NCBI RefSeq assembly: GCF_000633455.1
Contig: NZ_AYMG01000008.1
Span: 124,001-188,000 of the forward strand
Direction: 5' to 3'
DNA: 64,000 bases
From: Pedobacter jeongneungensis
GTDB taxonomy: Bacteria; Bacteroidota; Bacteroidia; Sphingobacteriales; Sphingobacteriaceae
Every line of letters starts with the position of its first letter. The stretch's first letter is position 1. Below are positions 60,912 through 64,000 of the stretch, piece after piece. Position numbers and translations under genes: made by a program. The notes below the pieces were generated by a model. That model saw only the letters and a list, made by a program, of their open reading frames with translations. It did not search any database and was not told the DNA's origin.

Positions 60912-61688
60912 TTAAACCAGCCTGCTAAATTGGAGTACAGATATCCCCCTGTGCCTTCTAAAACTCGTTAAAAATTTATTAGTCTGTTCAAACCCCAATA
61001 TTCTTGAAATCTGATCCACAGAAAAATCACTATGCAGCAACAATTCTTCAGCTTCTCTCATAATCCTGTCTTTAATCAGTACCGTTAAACTTTTCCCCAG
61101 AACTCGGTCTAAAAATTTATTTAATTTCCCTACGCTCATTCCCATGCCCTCAGCATAAAACTGAATTGCCCTTTCTTCCCGATAATATTGATCTAAAATT
61201 GCCCTGAAACGTAAAACCTGTTGCAGTTCATCTAATGTTAATGCAGCCAGATAACCATCCAAACCAGCAGTATAACCAAGAAACAGCGATAAATATTGTG
61301 CTAAAAATCTTAAATCCTTTTTAGCATCGATTTCTTTTTTAAGCTGATCCAATAAACTATACGTCTTAATAGATTCCTGAGGGCTTAAATCTCTGTAAGA
61401 TAAGTTAAGGAAGAGATTTTTAGCTAGTGGATCCAAATGCTGAAGTAAAAATTCGGCATACAGCATACTGCTAAAATTTAACCAGTAACCAGATTTAATC
61501 CGCCCTTCGAGCCTAACCAAACCTTCTTCAGGGATAAAAAATATTCTTTTTTCAAGCAATTCATGGTCGCCAGAATTCATACACAAAAAGCCACTTCCTT
61601 CCCTTACAATCAACATCCGCATTGGGTATGTTGCCTGTAATGCACGCTCTCTATTAAAAACCCCGCTAACTGGCTCTAATTGTATCAT
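60912..61688 (-). CDS. AraC-family transcriptional regulator
   Basis: The 258-residue protein (ATG at 61688; an in-frame TTG at 61733 would add 15 residues) has an N-terminal cupin-like domain (MRMLIVREGSGFLCMNSGDH) and a C-terminal AraC HTH (MGMSVGKLNKFLDRVLGKSL, FSVDQISRILGFEQTNKFLT, FRRHRGISVLQFSRL). The last helix is less canonical than in other AraC proteins (no PxxYR). It converges on the RNA gene. Confidence 0.85.
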   Translation of the reverse strand: MIQLEPVSGVFNRERALQATYPMRMLIVREGSGFLCMNSGDHELLEKRIFFIPEEGLVRLEGRIKSGYWLNFSSMLYAEFLLQHLDPLAKNLFLNLSYRDLSPQESIKTYSLLDQLKKEIDAKKDLRFLAQYLSLFLGYTAGLDGYLAALTLDELQQVLRFRAILDQYYREERAIQFYAEGMGMSVGKLNKFLDRVLGKSLTVLIKDRIMREAEELLLHSDFSVDQISRILGFEQTNKFLTSFRRHRGISVLQFSRLV

Positions 61689-61974
61689 AATAAACCTAAA
61701 AGGATAAACATCAGTAAGACTGAAATAGTTCAACCAGGTTACATCTCCATCAATATTTTATAGGAACCCTGGCTATATCAGCGTACAAATATCACAAAAA
61801 AGCCTTCCAAAAGATCAGAAGGCACAATTTATTGGATAAATATGAATCATTTTTATCCATTATTAAAATATTTGTGTTACAGTTAAAGCCTTATATCATT
61901 CATAACAAATACAATCTCCTCCTATTAAACTTTTTTAAATAACTTAATAACAAAAACGTTTCAAAGTCATTTAA

Positions 61975-62172
61975 TCAGGCTGATAAAACCCTCACCTCAA
62001 TGGCTTCCACCCCTGATTTCGTAAATTCAATATCAAATTGAACAATATTGTTCGGTTTAATTTCACCCACTATTCCATGTGCAAAAACATTAACTTCCAT
62101 CCCTCCGTTTGATGGGGTTATCCCACCAAAACCTTCTTCATTATTATAGAATTTCACTGTACCCAGCCTCAT
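61975..62172 (-). CDS. Divergent cold-shock-domain protein
   Basis: The 65-residue protein has the CSD fold pattern (GTVKFYNNEEGFGGITP, NVFAHGIVGEIKPNNIVQFD), but the RNA-binding motifs are altered: RNP1 reads EGFGGI instead of KGFGFI, and RNP2 reads VNVFAH. It lies 4 bp after the canonical cold-shock gene, so it seems a duplicated, diverging copy. It may have weaker or different nucleic-acid binding. Confidence 0.82.
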   Translation of the reverse strand: MRLGTVKFYNNEEGFGGITPSNGGMEVNVFAHGIVGEIKPNNIVQFDIEFTKSGVEAIEVRVLSA

Positions 62173-62176
62173 ATCG

Positions 62177-62365
62177 CTATTTAATCAATTTCACATTAAC
62201 TGCATTTGGTCCTTTTTTACCTTGGGCAACCTCAAATTCAACACGGTCGTTCTGGTTTACTTTATCGATCAAACCTGTAACATGTACAAAAATTTCATCT
62301 CCATTTTCTGTTACAACAAACCCAAAACCTTTAGATTCATTATAAAATTTTATTGTGCCTTGCAT
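62177..62365 (-). CDS. Cold-shock protein (CspA family)
   Basis: The 62-residue protein is a canonical cold-shock domain: GTIKFYNESKGFGFVVTENG (RNP1 KGFGFV) and DEIFVHVTGLI (RNP2 IFVHV). It binds single-stranded RNA/DNA and acts as RNA chaperone. It is the first of two tandem CSD genes on the minus strand. Confidence 0.93.
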   Translation of the reverse strand: MQGTIKFYNESKGFGFVVTENGDEIFVHVTGLIDKVNQNDRVEFEVAQGKKGPNAVNVKLIK

Positions 62366-62556
62366 TTTATTTAGATTTTTTAGTTATCAAACATACGAAT
62401 AACCAAAAATGTTTAGCTATTAAATAGATTTTCGCATTAAATATGTAGATCAAGGCAAAATGTACAACGTTTTAAATTTAAAGTCTAAAACTATACCATC
62501 AAACAGAAAAAGCCACAGGTTAAACCCATGGCTTCCAAAATATTCAGATTATGCCT

Positions 62557-63564
62557 TTAAGCATTTACAAATTGCATTTGGGTGGCATCATACCGCCCAC
62601 CAGCGGTAGCGCCTGCAGGAATAACAGATTCTAATTTTTCTTTTTCGGCTACGCTTAATGTAATATTGGTGGCAGCAGCATTTTCTTCAATATATTTAAT
62701 TCTTTTTGTACCAGGAATGGCCAATACACCTTGGGCTAGTACCCAGGCCAATGCCAATTGCGAAGGCGTTACGCCCTTATTTGCAGCAATAAGCTCTATT
62801 TCTTTCAACAATGCTATATTTTTATAAAAGTTATCACCCTGAAAACGTGGAATACTCCTGCGGAAATCATCTTCGGCAAAATCATCCGGGCTTTTAATAT
62901 CACCTGAAATAAAACCTCTTCCCAATGGAGAATAAGCAACAAAACCAATTCCAAGTTCATTCAGAGTATCCAATACACTGCTGGTTTCTGCCTCGCGCTC
63001 GAAAAGCGAATATTCACTCTGTACCGCGGTAATGGGATGGATTTTATGCGCCCGTTTAATCGTTTCTGCTGAAACCTCTGATAAGCCGATATACTTTACC
63101 TTCCCTGATTTAACCAATTCGGCCATTGCACCCACCGTTTCTTCTATTGGCGTATTGGGATCAACCCGATGCAGGTAATATAAATCAATGTAATCTGTAC
63201 CAAGATTTTTCAATGAACGGTCTACCGCTTTTTGAATGTAAGCTGGTGTTCCATTAAATCCCCACGTTAATTGTTCGTTATCATCAACTTCATAACCAAA
63301 TTTTGTAGCAATGGTATATTGATCACGATTACCTTTTATCGCTTTTGCAACTAAACGCTCGTTTAACAGTGGTCCATACAAATCTGCAGTATCTAAAAAA
63401 TCAATTCCAAGTTCCAATGCTCGATGGATGGTTGCAATTGATTCCTCTTCATTGGCTTTGCCGTAAATATCTCCGCCAGCTATAGTCGTCATACCCATGC
63501 AACCCAATCCCTGCACCGGTACCTGTAGTCCTTCACTACCTAAGTTTATTCTTTTCATGCTCAT
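62557..63564 (-). CDS. Aldo/keto reductase
   Basis: The 335-residue protein has the AKR signature: catalytic Asp-Tyr region [40 protein letters not shown], and the cofactor loop [17 protein letters not shown]. It is close to the AKR11/AKR13 group that reduces aldehydes with NADPH. Next to a truncated AraC gene reading the same way, it is a likely target of that regulator. The start at 63564 (MSMKRINLG) or 63558 is equally possible. Confidence 0.9.
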   Translation of the reverse strand: MSMKRINLGSEGLQVPVQGLGCMGMTTIAGGDIYGKANEEESIATIHRALELGIDFLDTADLYGPLLNERLVAKAIKGNRDQYTIATKFGYEVDDNEQLTWGFNGTPAYIQKAVDRSLKNLGTDYIDLYYLHRVDPNTPIEETVGAMAELVKSGKVKYIGLSEVSAETIKRAHKIHPITAVQSEYSLFEREAETSSVLDTLNELGIGFVAYSPLGRGFISGDIKSPDDFAEDDFRRSIPRFQGDNFYKNIALLKEIELIAANKGVTPSQLALAWVLAQGVLAIPGTKRIKYIEENAAATNITLSVAEKEKLESVIPAGATAGGRYDATQMQFVNA

Positions 63565-63674
63565 GTCTTAATTTCTATAAGTTTATAAAGCAAAGGTATA
63601 ACCCGCAAACCTCAGGAGATTATACAAATCAAAGTGTTTATTAAACAAATCAACTTAAAGAAAAAGAAGGAAAG

Positions 63675-64000
63675 CTAAACAGGCAAAGAATTGTTCCTGA
63701 CTTTCATCGGGGTATAGCCCGTATGTTTTTTAAAGAAATTATTAAAGTATGAAGCATATTCAAAACCAAGACTGAAAGCAATCTCGGCTACGCTCCAATC
63801 GGTATGTAACAAAAGAGATTTGGCTTCAGCAATAATGGCCTCATTAATAATGGTGGTAGTAGATTTACCCGTTACTTCCTGAATGGCAGCGTTTAAATGG
63901 TTTACGTGTACAGAAAGCCGTTCGGCATAATCGCCGGCTTTTTTAAGTTTAAGTGGATCTTGAGGAGAATCGACAGGGAACTGTTTTTCTAAAACGGTTA
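63675..64000 (-). CDS. AraC-family regulator, C-terminal part (partial)
   Basis: The gene runs off the right edge; about 107 C-terminal residues are visible. They cover the AraC HTH pair (reading leftward: HVNHLNAAIQEVTGKSTT, then SVAEIAFSLGFEYASYF, FFKKHTGYTPMKVR). The stop is at 63675. It is upstream of and co-directional with the aldo/keto reductase gene, 110 bp apart. Confidence 0.9.
   Translation of the reverse strand, partial: TVLEKQFPVDSPQDPLKLKKAGDYAERLSVHVNHLNAAIQEVTGKSTTTIINEAIIAEAKSLLLHTDWSVAEIAFSLGFEYASYFNNFFKKHTGYTPMKVRNNSLPV

Overview
The window looks like a chromosome segment from a Bacteroidota bacterium of the Pedobacter/Sphingobacteriaceae type. Support comes from a SusC/SusD pair, TonB-linked outer-membrane receptors, a LytS/LytTR two-component pair, AraC regulators, DUF983, DUF5686 and DUF5977 proteins, A-rich translation leaders with few Shine-Dalgarno sites, and a complete sphingolipid gene cluster. 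A 23.3 kb prophage-like element interrupts it.

Left flank (1-33.5 kb). A truncated TonB-type receptor is followed by a LytS-like kinase/LytTR regulator pair, a membrane protein and short tandem repeats. From 15755 down to 4623 (minus strand) runs a tightly packed ten-gene operon. It encodes serine palmitoyltransferase, a GNAT-like candidate ceramide synthase, an SDR reductase, myo-inositol-phosphate synthase, a PgpA-like phosphatase, a GtrA protein, a DUF5686 outer-membrane protein, a CDP-alcohol phosphotransferase fused to DUF4833, a fatty-acid hydroxylase and a PAP2/Aur1-like transferase. Together these could make an inositol-phosphoceramide-type lipid from serine, acyl chains and glucose-6-phosphate. 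Next come two AraC regulators around a nine-copy ~102 bp tandem repeat, DUF983, a GH16 glucanase lipoprotein, a three-gene export system whose ABC protein lacks an ATPase domain, a VOC protein, a SusC/SusD pair, a beta-propeller protein and a winged-helix gene broken by one extra base.

The element (33535-56887). A 17 bp direct repeat flanks it, and the right copy is the 3' end of a tRNA-Met(CAT) gene next to a tyrosine integrase. Leftward: an outer-membrane beta-barrel gene and an XRE-like repressor. Rightward early genes: a small HTH, several small proteins and a Toprim-SF3 primase-helicase. Then come two cargo genes and a 970 bp non-coding region with about ten TGTARCAAAA motifs (candidate origin). 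The late block (42.07-55.42 kb) holds many small single-membrane-span proteins, a short FtsK/HerA/Zot-like ATPase, a candidate major capsid protein, an HExxH protein, two GH24-type lysozymes, DUF5977 and beta-helix-like spike candidates, and holin-like proteins. I see no terminase, portal, tape measure, sheath or tail gene. The best reading is a temperate, tailless, probably membrane-containing phage, possibly of the double-jelly-roll lineage; this is inference. Most striking is a lysozyme gene that would gain a C-terminal membrane anchor by a -1 shift on A_AAA_AAG. Also notable are two leader hairpins with complementary 7-nt loops.

Right flank (56.9-64 kb): tRNA-Met, a PIF1-like helicase with a C-terminal HRDC-like region, an Hsp70-like protein, a structured RNA candidate, an AraC regulator, two cold-shock proteins (one divergent), an aldo/keto reductase and a truncated AraC regulator.
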